A stretch of 64,000 bases of DNA from positions 295,529 through 359,528 of the forward strand of contig NC_013894.1 of assembly GCF_000025605.1 (NCBI RefSeq), in the 5' to 3' direction. The notes below the pieces were generated by a model. The model saw only the letters and a program-made list of their open reading frames with translations, did no database searches and was not told the DNA's origin. Source of the DNA: Thermocrinis albus DSM 14484. Lineage in GTDB: Bacteria > Aquificota > Aquificia > Aquificales > Aquificaceae. The position numbers were made by a program, and so were the translations under genes. Below are positions 24,798 to 33,869 of this stretch, piece by piece (positions within the stretch are counted from its first letter, which is position 1; each line of letters starts with the position of its first letter).

Positions 24798-25601
24798 TCA
24801 CCGTGAGCCCTTTATCTTTAAAATTATCTGAGATACCTCCGCCGCCTTCTGAGGATCCATCGCCTCCAGTATGGAAGCTGCCTGTCTCTCCTTGAGTCTT
24901 ACGAGGATCTGGGCCACCAGATGAGGGTCCATGTTGTTCATTATGGCACCCGCCTCATCGGGGGAAGCTTTGTTGAAGATATTCACCAGTTTCTCCACGT
25001 ACTCTTTGCTCCTTTCCTCTTGAGGTTGTTGTCTCCTCAACATGTTTAGCCTCTTCTTCTCTTCCTCCAACCGCTTTAGCTTAAGATCTATGTCTTTGGA
25101 TATCTCTGTCAGACCCTCCTCCACCACCCTCCTTTGCTGCTCCTTCATCTTCTTCTGAAGTGCTCCTTCACCCCCAGCCGTTCCTACTATGAACAGGAGG
25201 AGAAGCGATGCCTTTCTCAGCATATGTAAGAAGGAGACGCCCGTTATCTCCCTCTTTAGCAAGGTAGCCTCCTCCTCCCTCTTTCTGTTTCTGCAGAGGA
25301 TTCTAAGGGCCTGTATGTCTATCATAACATCCTCGAGGGATCTTAAAAGCTCCTCTCTCTTGGTTTGTAGTGCCATCAGCTGGCGGTAGACATCCCTCTT
25401 CTTGGCAGAAAGAGATGCGTACCTTGTCCGTACCTTCTCGGAGGGATCAACCTTGAACCCATCATTTACCAGTTCCATTTCCTTCACCAACTCTCGCAGG
25501 AGGCTCTCAAGACGAGCTATATCGCTGTCCAGCATCGTCAACTCCCTTCTGATCTCCTCCTTCCTGCTTTCCATCAGCCTGAGAAGTTTCTCAGGGTCCA
25601 T
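24798..25601 (-). CDS. FliJ-like / MotE-like fusion protein
   Basis: This 267-residue protein looks like two flagellar proteins joined. Residues about 1-125 are a charged coiled coil of FliJ type, the soluble export chaperone/stalk component. A hydrophobic segment (SLLLLFIVGTAGG, about 132-144) follows, then another coiled coil and a C-terminal helical MgtE-N-like domain (ASPDEAGAIMNNMDPHLVAQILVRL, quoted in part) typical of MotE, a periplasmic chaperone of the stator protein MotC. With the hydrophobic segment in the membrane, the FliJ part would be cytoplasmic and the MotE part periplasmic. There is no frameshift or internal stop. Each half matches a normal free-standing length. Flagellar genes flgD/flgE occur in the window but not nearby. 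Confidence 0.65.
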   Translation of the reverse strand: MDPEKLLRLMESRKEEIRRELTMLDSDIARLESLLRELVKEMELVNDGFKVDPSEKVRTRYASLSAKKRDVYRQLMALQTKREELLRSLEDVMIDIQALRILCRNRKREEEATLLKREITGVSFLHMLRKASLLLLFIVGTAGGEGALQKKMKEQQRRVVEEGLTEISKDIDLKLKRLEEEKKRLNMLRRQQPQEERSKEYVEKLVNIFNKASPDEAGAIMNNMDPHLVAQILVRLKERQAASILEAMDPQKAAEVSQIILKIKGSR

Positions 25602-25618
25602 GGTAATATTTTAGAACC
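25602..25618. promoter_or_regulatory. compact divergent promoter, FliJ-MotE / response regulator
   Basis: Only 17 bp separate the two ATGs. The core TAATATTTTA (25604-25613) is near-palindromic. TATTTT ends 6 bp before the plus ATG and TAAAAT ends 6 bp before the minus ATG, so both messages would be leaderless. The same core recurs at 40556-40565. Confidence 0.5.
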
Positions 25619-26299
25619 ATGCCCAGGATCCTTCTGGTGGAGGACGATCTCTACTTAGGGCAGATGATGGTGGAGGGGCTCAGACACGAAGGATTCACTG
25701 TGGAATGGGTTCAGGACGGCTTTACTGCCCTCAGGCGTGTGGTGGAAGAGAACTACGATCTTGTAATACTGGACATAATGCTTCCTAAGTTTGATGGCAT
25801 GAAAGTTTGCAGAAAGATAAGAGAAACGAAGGATATACCCGTCATCATGGTCACCGCAAGGTCGCAGATAGAGGACAAGGTAGAGGGTCTATCTGCGGGG
25901 GCAGACGACTACATAACAAAACCCTTCTCCTTCAAGGAACTCTCCGCACGCATACAGGCCGTGCTGAGAAGGTACAGGAAAAAAGAAGGGGTGATAATGG
26001 TGGGAGATCTGCGCATAGATCCCTCTGCGGTAGAGGTTACCTACAGAGGGCAGAAGATACACCTCACCCGTAGAGAGTTTGAACTTCTGAAGCTTCTTGC
26101 CGAAAACGCCAACAGGGTAGTCAGCAGGGAGGAGATATACGCCAAGGTCTGGGGATACTCTCACGAGGAAGGATCCAACATAGTGGACGTGTACATAAAG
26201 AATCTTAGGAACAAACTGGGGGACAAACCACCACGCCTCATACAGACGGTGAGGGGATACGGTTACATACTGCGTACAGAAGATGTCGGTCAGACTTAA
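25619..26299 (+). CDS. OmpR-family response regulator
   Basis: This 226-residue two-component regulator has an N-terminal receiver domain: acidic pocket ED at 8-10, phospho-acceptor Asp52 in LVILDIMLP, Thr in VTAR and Lys in ITKPF. The C-terminal winged-helix DNA-binding domain (about 128-222) includes LTRREFELLKLLAEN and VRGYGY. It overlaps the histidine kinase gene by 17 bp, so the two form a cognate pair. The signal and regulon are not visible in the sequence. Confidence 0.93.
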   Translation: MPRILLVEDDLYLGQMMVEGLRHEGFTVEWVQDGFTALRRVVEENYDLVILDIMLPKFDGMKVCRKIRETKDIPVIMVTARSQIEDKVEGLSAGADDYITKPFSFKELSARIQAVLRRYRKKEGVIMVGDLRIDPSAVEVTYRGQKIHLTRREFELLKLLAENANRVVSREEIYAKVWGYSHEEGSNIVDVYIKNLRNKLGDKPPRLIQTVRGYGYILRTEDVGQT

Positions 26300-27593
26300 G
26301 TTCACTCTTTACTTTTTGGGTATATACACCATCAGTTTTCTCCTACTGCTGATTTTCTCCTTAGCTGCCCTCCGCAGTTATCTGCTGGAGTATACCTACA
26401 GCTATATGGAGAGATACGTACAGCCAGTACTGGAGTTTTACAAAAACTTCCCGGTGGATGAAAAACATTACGTGAAACTTCTAGCCTCTGACATAGTTTC
26501 CAGGGAGATGGCGGTGGTGGTAGCAGACAGGAACAACCGCGTGATTCATAAGGAACCCTTCTTGGGAGAGGAAGAACCTCAGTTAGATGAAGCCCTCGTC
26601 CAGAAGTTCCTAAGAACCAAGAGAGGCGTGTGGGGAGATTACGCCTACCTTGTCAAGGAGATCAACGGACGCTACAGACTCCTCCTCATTATGGATATAG
26701 ATCGCATAGAGAACATTCAGGTAAGGGTACTAAGATCCAACTTAGTGGCGTTCAGTCTCCTGTCGGTAATCATGTCGGTGGTCCTCATGTTGGTGCTCAA
26801 AAAACTTCTCCAGCCCTTAGAGTACCTCACCTATGTATCCAAAGAGGTGTCAAGGGGAGGCCTGAAGGTGGATGTGGAGTCCACAGATAGGTCCGACGAG
26901 TTTGGACTTCTTCAGAGAGCTTTCAGGGAAATGATCCTTCGCCTTAGGGAATCGGTAAGCTGGCAGATACAGTTTATGAGAGACTTTGCCCACTCCCTCA
27001 AAACACCTCTCACCTACATAAAGGGTCAGCTAGAACTTCTGCAGAAAGGCATATACGATCCTGTAAAGGAGGAAGAAGTTCTCAGAAACATGCAGGTCCA
27101 GGTGGGGAGAATGGAGAACCTCATCAACAGACTCCTCACCCTCATGCGTTTAGAATCCCACGTACCTCTCCAGATGGAGGATGTGTCCCTTAATGAGATC
27201 TTCGCAGAGTTAGAGGAGGAGTACGAGTTTGTAAAGAGTAGTCATAACTTTCGGGTAGAGTATATGGAAGAGGACGTTATCATCAGAGCGGACAGAAGCT
27301 ATCTTAAGTTGGCCCTCTCTAACCTTTTGGACAACGCATACAAGTACACACCGGCAGGAGGCAGTATAAGACTTTACTTTTCGGGGGACAGTATCGTGGT
27401 GGAAGACACAGGGAGGGGAGTGGAGGACACGCGGAGGATTCTGGAAGCCTTCTACCGTGAGGCTAAAGACACGGAAGGTTTCGGCCTTGGCCTAGCCATA
27501 GTAAAGGCTGTGGTAGAAAAACACGGTTTTCAGCTCATCATAGAGAGTACAAAAGGTATGGGTACAAAGGTAAGCATAAAAGTGTTCTCCTAA
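26283..27593 (+). CDS. sensor histidine kinase
   Basis: This 436-residue membrane kinase is the partner of the upstream regulator. It has a transmembrane helix at about 7-30, a periplasmic sensing region of about 115 residues and a second helix at about 150-172. A HAMP linker follows, then a HisKA domain with the phosphorylated His in RDFAHSLKTPLTYI (about 237). The HATPase domain has an N box (NLLDNAYKY), G1 (EDTGRGVED) and G2 (GFGLGLAI). The periplasmic sensor part has no recognisable ligand motif. Confidence 0.92.
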   Translation: MSVRLKFTLYFLGIYTISFLLLLIFSLAALRSYLLEYTYSYMERYVQPVLEFYKNFPVDEKHYVKLLASDIVSREMAVVVADRNNRVIHKEPFLGEEEPQLDEALVQKFLRTKRGVWGDYAYLVKEINGRYRLLLIMDIDRIENIQVRVLRSNLVAFSLLSVIMSVVLMLVLKKLLQPLEYLTYVSKEVSRGGLKVDVESTDRSDEFGLLQRAFREMILRLRESVSWQIQFMRDFAHSLKTPLTYIKGQLELLQKGIYDPVKEEEVLRNMQVQVGRMENLINRLLTLMRLESHVPLQMEDVSLNEIFAELEEEYEFVKSSHNFRVEYMEEDVIIRADRSYLKLALSNLLDNAYKYTPAGGSIRLYFSGDSIVVEDTGRGVEDTRRILEAFYREAKDTEGFGLGLAIVKAVVEKHGFQLIIESTKGMGTKVSIKVFS

Positions 27594-27620
27594 AGGGAAG
27601 GATATATTTTTATCTTTACT

Positions 27621-28580
27621 ATGCTTACATTCCAGCTCCAGAAGGAAGATACAAGGTCCGTACAAGAGCTTCAGAGAGAGATAAGAAGACTGGCAGAGGA
27701 GAAAAAGGCTGTTATACTGGCCCATTACTACCAAAGACCCGAGGTTCAGGAGATAGCGGACTTTGTAGGTGATTCCTTAGAGCTTTCACGGAAAGCTGCC
27801 CAAACAGATGCGGAGATAATAGTCTTCTGTGGTGTCAGGTTCATGTGCGAAACAGCCAAGATCCTCAACCCTACCCGCAAGGTTCTGCATCCCAACCCGG
27901 AATCCGGTTGTCCCATGGCGGACATGATAACACCTCAGCAGGTTATGGCTCTGAAGGAGAAGCATCCCGATGCTATGGTGGTGTCTTATGTAAACACCAC
28001 CGCAGAGGTGAAGGCCGTCTCTGATGTATGCGTGACCTCTGCCAACGCTATAAAGGTGGTACAGAAACTGCCCGCCAGAAAGATCATCTTCGTTCCCGAT
28101 CAGGCGCTGGGTAACTGGGTAAAGAGGCATGTACCCGACAAGGAGTTCATAATATGGCAGGGTTTCTGTCCCCCCCACTTTGAGTTCACAGCCCGTGAGG
28201 TGAAAAAACTGAAGGAGAAGTATCCGGATGCTCCGGTGGCCGTTCATCCCGAATGTCATCAAGAAGTTATAGACATGGCAGACTTCGTAGGATCCACATC
28301 CCAAATAGTGCAGTTTGCTACCACATGTCCCGCACAGAGAGTTATAGTGATAACGGAGGTGGGTCTCAAGCACACCCTCATGAAGAAGAACCCCAACAAG
28401 GAGTATATCTTCCCGGATTCTATGAACTACTGTGGTAGCGTTTACTGTTGTACCATGAAGGCCATAACACTGGAAAAGGTCTACACCACCCTAAGGGATG
28501 AGATCAACGAAGTGACACTGCCGGAGGAAATAATAGAGAGGGCAGTGATTCCCATAAGGAGGATGTTGGAACTGACATGA
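27621..28580 (+). CDS. nadA: quinolinate synthase
   Basis: This 319-residue NadA condenses iminoaspartate and dihydroxyacetone phosphate to quinolinate for NAD synthesis, using a [4Fe-4S] cluster. Signatures include AHYYQRPEVQEIADFVGDS near residue 36, VRFMCETAKIL with one cluster Cys, HPECHQEV and a C-terminal MNYCGSVYCCTMK. Length fits the family. A TATATT 12 bp before the ATG may be its -10 box. It overlaps ispG by 4 bp (ATGA), linking two Fe-S cluster enzymes in one operon. Confidence 0.96.
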   Translation: MLTFQLQKEDTRSVQELQREIRRLAEEKKAVILAHYYQRPEVQEIADFVGDSLELSRKAAQTDAEIIVFCGVRFMCETAKILNPTRKVLHPNPESGCPMADMITPQQVMALKEKHPDAMVVSYVNTTAEVKAVSDVCVTSANAIKVVQKLPARKIIFVPDQALGNWVKRHVPDKEFIIWQGFCPPHFEFTAREVKKLKEKYPDAPVAVHPECHQEVIDMADFVGSTSQIVQFATTCPAQRVIVITEVGLKHTLMKKNPNKEYIFPDSMNYCGSVYCCTMKAITLEKVYTTLRDEINEVTLPEEIIERAVIPIRRMLELT

Positions 28581-29647
28581 TACAGCGCAGAAAGACGCGC
28601 CAGATCCAAGTAGGATGGGTGAAGGTGGGTGGATCAGCCCCCGTGGTGGTTCAGTCTATGACCTCCACTAAGACCCACAAGGTGGAAGAGACTCTACAGC
28701 AGATAAAGAGACTGTGGGAGGCAGGATGTGAGCTCATAAGGGTGGCTGTGCCCCACGAGGAAGATGTGATAGCCTTGCCCGACATAGTTAGGAACTCTCC
28801 CATGCCTGTGATAGCGGACATCCACTTTGCACCTTCCTATGCCTTCCGATCCATGGAAGCGGGAGTACACGGCATAAGGATAAACCCGGGAAACATAGGA
28901 AAGGAGGAGATAGTGAGGGAGATAGTGGAGGAGGCCAAGAGAAAGGGTGTGGCTATCAGGATAGGGGTTAACTCAGGATCATTAGAGAAGGACCTTTTGG
29001 AAAAGTACGGTCATCCTTGTGCACAGGCTCTCTTTGAAAGTGCCATAAGGTGGTCGGAAAAGTTTGAAAAGTGGGGCTTTTACAACTTTAAGGTTTCTAT
29101 AAAAGGATCCGATGTTATGGAAAACATAAAGGCCAACCTTCTGTTTGCAAAGGAGACAGACGTGCCCCTTCACATAGGGATAACAGAGGCAGGTATGGGA
29201 ACCAAGGGTATAGTAAAGTCTTCTGTGGGTATAGGCATTCTCCTCTACTTAGGAATAGGAGACACGGTGAGGGTGTCCCTGACAGACGACCCTGTAGTGG
29301 AGGTAGAGGTAGCTTACGCCATCCTCCAGTCTCTCGGCATAAGGAGAAGGGGTGTGGAGATAGTAGCGTGTCCCACCTGTGGCAGGATAGAGGTGGACCT
29401 TCCCAAAATAGTGAAGGAAGTAGAGGAAAAACTCAAGGGTATTGAGAAGCCCATCAAGGTGGCGGTGATGGGATGCGTGGTTAACGCCATAGGTGAAGCC
29501 AGAGAAGCGGACGTAGGTTTGGCCTGTGGTAGAGGTTTTGGGTGGATCTTTAAGAAGGGTAAACCGGTAAGACGAGTTGAAGAAGAAGAGATGGTACAAG
29601 CATTACTGGAAGAGGTGTTAGGCCATGACGGAGAAGGAAAAGTTTGA
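28577..29647 (+). CDS. ispG: 4-hydroxy-3-methylbut-2-en-1-yl diphosphate synthase
   Basis: This 356-residue IspG (GcpE) is the Fe-S enzyme that converts MEcPP to HMBPP in the MEP pathway. The N-terminal TIM barrel starts RRKTRQIQVGWVKVGG, with SMTSTKTHKVEET as a typical piece. The C-terminal cluster domain has ACPTCGR and MGCVVNAIGEAREADVGLACG (quoted in part); its cysteines CPTC and GC bind the cluster. It overlaps nadA and, by 23 bp, a small Cys-containing protein gene, so the three are co-transcribed. Confidence 0.96.
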   Translation: MIQRRKTRQIQVGWVKVGGSAPVVVQSMTSTKTHKVEETLQQIKRLWEAGCELIRVAVPHEEDVIALPDIVRNSPMPVIADIHFAPSYAFRSMEAGVHGIRINPGNIGKEEIVREIVEEAKRKGVAIRIGVNSGSLEKDLLEKYGHPCAQALFESAIRWSEKFEKWGFYNFKVSIKGSDVMENIKANLLFAKETDVPLHIGITEAGMGTKGIVKSSVGIGILLYLGIGDTVRVSLTDDPVVEVEVAYAILQSLGIRRRGVEIVACPTCGRIEVDLPKIVKEVEEKLKGIEKPIKVAVMGCVVNAIGEAREADVGLACGRGFGWIFKKGKPVRRVEEEEMVQALLEEVLGHDGEGKV

Positions 29648-29960
29648 GAAACTCCTGCAAAAGGCACAACTGGTAGATCCTAATATCACCATAAACTTTG
29701 TGATGCTGGATCTGTCACCTAGGTGGATGAAGTGCAGGCGTACCAGAAGACTTGTCTTCCAGTTTCACAAGCTGGGTGATCAGGAAGGTGTGACTCAGTG
29801 TGGGAAGAGTCTCCAACAGTATCAGATACTGCCCGAAAGGCAGGAGAATCTGGTCATCACCCAAGTCAACATGATGCTGGGTGGTTTGGGGCTTCAGGTG
29901 TTCTTTGATCTCTGTCCCCAGTGCTTTGGTAACGTGAACAGATGTAATCCAGAGGAATAA
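29625..29960 (+). CDS. small cysteine-containing protein of unknown function
   Basis: I do not recognise this 111-residue protein. It is soluble, begins MTEKEKFEKLLQKA and has five Cys residues. Two lie in the middle (MKCRR, TQCGK) and three at the end (LCPQCFGNVNRC), where CPQC with the last Cys could bind zinc or an Fe-S cluster. It starts inside the 3' end of ispG and follows nadA, both Fe-S enzymes, so a role linked to Fe-S proteins is conceivable but unproven. Its final 67 bp overlap lspA tail to tail. Confidence 0.6.
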   Translation: MTEKEKFEKLLQKAQLVDPNITINFVMLDLSPRWMKCRRTRRLVFQFHKLGDQEGVTQCGKSLQQYQILPERQENLVITQVNMMLGGLGLQVFFDLCPQCFGNVNRCNPEE

Positions 29961-30412
29961 AGGAGATAGAGAAAGATACCGCAGGTGATGGAAGCATCTG
30001 CTATGTTAAAAGCTGGCCATGAAAACCAACCGTAGTGTAAGTATAGAAAATCTCTCACCTGCCCAAGAAACAGCCTGTCATACAGGTTCCCAAGAGAACC
30101 ACCCCCTATCAGTCCCATGAGAAAACCGGTCACCGGCTCCTTCCTTTTGAGGGAGTAAAAGAAGGTAATTATGAGAGCTAGGACAGGAGCCAAAAGGAGG
30201 ATGGGTAGTCTTATAAGATCATGACTGTCCGAGAACAGTCCAAAGGCAACACCTTTGTTATACACCAACACTAAGCTGAGAAAAGGGAGTATCTGTATCT
30301 CTTTCCCTGCCAGGAGTTCTTCTGCCAGCTTCTTGGTCCAGAGATCCACCACAAGGACCACCGCAGAAGTAAGCAGGTATATCAGAGAAACTCTTCCAAC
30401 GCTTCTCTCCAT
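29894..30412 (-). CDS. lspA: lipoprotein signal peptidase
   Basis: This 172-residue inner-membrane aspartyl protease removes signal peptides from prolipoproteins. It has four hydrophobic helices. The two catalytic aspartates are visible in GNLYDRLFLGQVRDFL (second Asp) and FNIADASI. The gene overlaps the 3' end of purL by 31 bp and probably depends on the purL transcript. Its own 3' end overlaps the convergent Cys-protein gene by 67 bp. Likely substrates in this window include the TPR-SPOR lipoprotein and the M48 lipoprotein. Confidence 0.95.
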   Translation of the reverse strand: MERSVGRVSLIYLLTSAVVLVVDLWTKKLAEELLAGKEIQILPFLSLVLVYNKGVAFGLFSDSHDLIRLPILLLAPVLALIITFFYSLKRKEPVTGFLMGLIGGGSLGNLYDRLFLGQVRDFLYLHYGWFSWPAFNIADASITCGIFLYLLYSSGLHLFTLPKHWGQRSKNT

Positions 30413-32607
30413 ACCTTCTCCAAGGATGCTACCTCTTCTTTAAAGATCTCCTCTCCGTAGTTTCTCACCACCAAGATGGGTCTGTCGATGACTCTGCCTA
30501 AGAGGAGCCAGTCAAGTCCTGCCATTTCTACAGCATCCTTAAAGTCCTCCTCCTTACCCCTCGGGACACTAACCACCACCCTCGTAGGATCCTCCGCAAA
30601 GAAGAAAAGATCCAGCCGCTCGTCTTCATAAAGGTCTATCTCTAAACCTAAACCTGTGGAGAACACACTTTCCACAAGAGCTATCATAAGCCCACCTACC
30701 GACACATCGTGAGCGGAGAGAATAAGACCGTTCTCTATCACCTCCCTCAGAAGATTATGAAGGGCCAGCTCTTTCCCGAGATCTACGGGAGGGACATCTC
30801 CCGCCACCTTAGAGTGGACCACCTTAAGGAACTCACTCCCTCCCAAGGTGAGTTTTCTGTTAAGATCACCTATAAGGAACACGGCTGAACCTTCTTCTCT
30901 AAAGCTGTGGGACACCCACCTACGCCCAGCCACTTTACCTACCGCCACCAGTATGGGTGTAGGATACACGTTACGAGCACCTTCCTTCTCTACAGTTTCG
31001 TTGTAAAGGGAAACGTTTCCACTCACAACAGGCACACCAAAGAACCTACAAGCGTCCGCTATCCCTTCCACCGCTTTCTCCAACTGCCACATGATCTCAG
31101 GTCTTTCGGGATTGCCGAAATTAAGACAGTCCGTTATGGCGAGAGGCTCAGCACCTACACACGCTAAGTTTCTCAAAGCTTCTGCCACCAGATATTTACC
31201 CCCTTCGTATGGATTCAGAAACACCATCCTACCGTTTCCTTCGCAGGTGAGAGCCACCAGCTTTTCAGACTTCACTTCCGGTCTTACCACCCACTTGATC
31301 CTCAGAAGAGCAGCGTCAGCACCAGGTTTAAGAACGGTGTTGGTACCTACCTGATAGTCGTACTGGGTGTATATCCCCTCTTTGGAACATACGTTGGGAG
31401 ACCTCAGAAGTAAAAAAACCGACTCCTTAAGGGGTGCTTGAGGTAGATCTTCGTCCTTATAGTTTCTCAGCTCCTTAAGGTAAGCAGGTTCCTCGCTGGG
31501 TCTGTGATAAAGGGGTGCCTCTCGCACAATCAGACTTACCGGTAGCTCTGCCACTATACTTCCCATGTAAAAGGCTCTCAGATAACCATCATCTGTCATT
31601 CTGCCCACCACCGCACCTTCCAGATGGTGTTTTTTCGCTATGCGATAGAGCTCCTCTGTGGCCTCTTCTTCCGCCACCAACAGCATTCTTTCCTGACTCT
31701 CTGACAGGAGTATCTCAAAGGGTGTCATACCCTCCTCCCTTTGGGGCACCTTCTCCAGAAACAACTCTACCCCCATCTGAGACTTACCGGCAAGTTCCGA
31801 AGAAGCACCTGCCAAACCACCGGCTCCCAGATCTTGCATACCCACTATGAGATCTTTTTCCAGTATTTCCATAATGGCTTCTATCAGCTTTTTACCAAAG
31901 TAAGGATCTCCCACCTGGACGGTAGATCTCTTCTCTTCCGTCTCTGTGCTGACCTCGGCAGATGCCATAACGGCACCATGAATACCATCTCTACCAGTAG
32001 AAGAACCTATGAGAAATAGAACCTGTCCCACCCTTGTGGCTCTGGCCCTGTAAAGTCTGCCGGCAGGCATAACACCTAAGCAGAAGGCGTTTACGAGAGG
32101 GTTGGTAACGTAACACTCTTCAAAGTAAGTCTCACCACCTACGTTGGGGATCCCTATGGAATTACCGTAATGGGATATACCTCTCACTACACCTTTGAGG
32201 ATATGTCTGGTTCTTCCTTTAACGGGATAACCGAAACGGAGGGAGTTCATAAGAGCTATGGGTCTTGCGCCCATGGACAGTACGTCCCTTATGATACCAC
32301 CTACACCTGTGGCAGCACCGTTGAAGGGTTCTATGTAAGAAGGATGGTTGTGGCTCTCTATCTTAAAGGCTAACCAAACCTCGTCATCCAGCTTCACCAC
32401 TCCGGCGTTCTCTCCCGGCCCCTGTATAACATGAGGACCCTCCGTAGGAAAGAGCTTCAGAACCCTACGGGAAGATTTGTAAGAGCAGTGCTCCGACCAA
32501 AGAGCTCCCAGTATACCCAACTCCACCTGATTGGGTTCACGCCCCAAACGTTCCTTTATCTTTAAATACTCCTCCTGTGTCAGTCCAAAAGCTGAGTAGA
32601 GTTCCAT
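30382..32607 (-). CDS. purL: phosphoribosylformylglycinamidine synthase subunit PurL
   Basis: This is the synthetase subunit of FGAM synthase in purine synthesis, the small-PurL type that works with PurQ and PurS. From ATG 32607 it has 741 residues. It shows SEHCSYKSSR (active-site His, about 43), the ATP-binding IESHNHPS and tandem AIRS-like halves (GAATGVGGIIRD, then NVSLYNE). An upstream in-frame start would add 13 untypical residues. The -10 candidate TATAAT lies 12 bp before the ATG inside a palindromic ATTATAAT shared with the divergent comEC-like gene. Confidence 0.95.
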   Translation of the reverse strand: MELYSAFGLTQEEYLKIKERLGREPNQVELGILGALWSEHCSYKSSRRVLKLFPTEGPHVIQGPGENAGVVKLDDEVWLAFKIESHNHPSYIEPFNGAATGVGGIIRDVLSMGARPIALMNSLRFGYPVKGRTRHILKGVVRGISHYGNSIGIPNVGGETYFEECYVTNPLVNAFCLGVMPAGRLYRARATRVGQVLFLIGSSTGRDGIHGAVMASAEVSTETEEKRSTVQVGDPYFGKKLIEAIMEILEKDLIVGMQDLGAGGLAGASSELAGKSQMGVELFLEKVPQREEGMTPFEILLSESQERMLLVAEEEATEELYRIAKKHHLEGAVVGRMTDDGYLRAFYMGSIVAELPVSLIVREAPLYHRPSEEPAYLKELRNYKDEDLPQAPLKESVFLLLRSPNVCSKEGIYTQYDYQVGTNTVLKPGADAALLRIKWVVRPEVKSEKLVALTCEGNGRMVFLNPYEGGKYLVAEALRNLACVGAEPLAITDCLNFGNPERPEIMWQLEKAVEGIADACRFFGVPVVSGNVSLYNETVEKEGARNVYPTPILVAVGKVAGRRWVSHSFREEGSAVFLIGDLNRKLTLGGSEFLKVVHSKVAGDVPPVDLGKELALHNLLREVIENGLILSAHDVSVGGLMIALVESVFSTGLGLEIDLYEDERLDLFFFAEDPTRVVVSVPRGKEEDFKDAVEMAGLDWLLLGRVIDRPILVVRNYGEEIFKEEVASLEKVWREALEEFL

Positions 32608-32627
32608 AAGTGAAAGAAAATTATAAT
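32608..32627. promoter_or_regulatory. compact divergent promoter, purL / comEC-like
   Basis: Twenty base pairs separate the ATGs. ATTATAAT (32620-32627) is a perfect palindrome giving TATAAT on both strands. It is 12 bp from the purL start but touches the plus-strand ATG at 32628, so for the plus gene it would fit only a downstream start or a different -10. Confidence 0.4.
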
Positions 32628-33869
32628 ATGTCTGCCCGATTCCCACACCTGAAGTTATTCCTCCTCTTTACACTGGCTCTTCTGTTGGCCCTTCAGAGAG
32701 GAAAACCGGATCCTTTTCTGTGGGATGAAGACATGGGAGAGGGTAAGGTGTCCGTCAGGTTTCTTTCCTTCTGCCAAGAGGAAGAAGGAGGAGTCCTCTG
32801 TAGATGTGAGATAACGGGTGGAGACTTTCCTGAGCTGTATGGGAAAAAAGCTTACCTTAGAGTGTACGGTGCTTCTCACTTTCATCATCCATGGCGAGTA
32901 GAAGGTTGGATGAAGGTAAGGGTGAAGGAGGGAAGGGTATGGATGACTACCTATGCAGGTGATCTGGAACCTTACTACGGACCCATGCCTCTGAGGGAAA
33001 GGCTGTTACAGAGATTAGAGGAAAAGATAAAAGATCCTTCCGTGAGATCTTTGGTGGCCACCTTCTTTATGGGTGAGGACATGAGCCTTCTTCCCCTCCG
33101 CGTACAGTACTACTACACCGCTACAGGTTTGGTGCACCTTCTGGTGGTTTCGGGAGGGCATCTGGGTATTCTGTTTCTTCTCACCAGACATCTCTTACCC
33201 TACAGGTACGGCCTTGTGTTGTCGGCTGTGGTCATAAGCGCTTACGCCTTACTACTGGTCCCTCAGGAACCCCCCGTTCTGAGAGCCTACTTTATGATCC
33301 TCCTCTACATCATCCTAAGACTTCTCTACGAAAGACCAGATATCTTCGGTCTGCTTCTTTTTTCAGGAGTGGTGTTACTGGTACTCTTTCCCCAAATGGT
33401 TTACTCTTACTCTTTCTGGCTGTCCTTCTGTGGTACAGCCTTTCTGATTCTCTCCTTCAGGAACATCTCCTTTCCAGAGGGTGTAAAAGGTTGGTGGATT
33501 AGTTCCCTCTGGGCCTCCTTCTTTGCTTTCCTGGGTGTCTCGCCCATACTGGCCCTTTTTACCCACATCACTCCCCTCACAGTGATCCTCACCCCTCTCC
33601 TCACACCCATAGTGCTACCCTTCAGTTTTTATGGGTTTGTGGATCTCTTTACCGGCTTTAGTCTCCCTTCACTTCCTTTAGAATTCCTTGCAAAAGTTAT
33701 GAACATCACGGTAGCCTACGCCTCCACAGTGGCACCTCAATTGGAGTGGGAGGTAAGCTTTTATGGTGTGGTGGTTACGGAGGTGGTAGGTATGTTGATC
33801 CTATACCTGACGAAAGGTTACAGAAAGCTTTTGGTGGTTCCCCTCTTTCTTATAGCATCTTTTCTATAA
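32628..33869 (+). CDS. ComEC/Rec2-like DNA uptake channel protein (no MBL domain)
   Basis: This polytopic membrane protein of about 413 residues (ATG 32628) has an N-terminal anchor, a soluble OB-like region to about 130 and a ComEC core with LVHLLVVSGGHLGIL and the PPVLRAYFM segment, followed by several more helices. ComEC forms the inner-membrane channel for single-stranded DNA in natural transformation. The C-terminal metallo-beta-lactamase domain of longer ComEC proteins is absent. No other competence genes are close. It overlaps the 3' end of hisC by 20 bp. Confidence 0.8.
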   Translation: MSARFPHLKLFLLFTLALLLALQRGKPDPFLWDEDMGEGKVSVRFLSFCQEEEGGVLCRCEITGGDFPELYGKKAYLRVYGASHFHHPWRVEGWMKVRVKEGRVWMTTYAGDLEPYYGPMPLRERLLQRLEEKIKDPSVRSLVATFFMGEDMSLLPLRVQYYYTATGLVHLLVVSGGHLGILFLLTRHLLPYRYGLVLSAVVISAYALLLVPQEPPVLRAYFMILLYIILRLLYERPDIFGLLLFSGVVLLVLFPQMVYSYSFWLSFCGTAFLILSFRNISFPEGVKGWWISSLWASFFAFLGVSPILALFTHITPLTVILTPLLTPIVLPFSFYGFVDLFTGFSLPSLPLEFLAKVMNITVAYASTVAPQLEWEVSFYGVVVTEVVGMLILYLTKGYRKLLVVPLFLIASFL

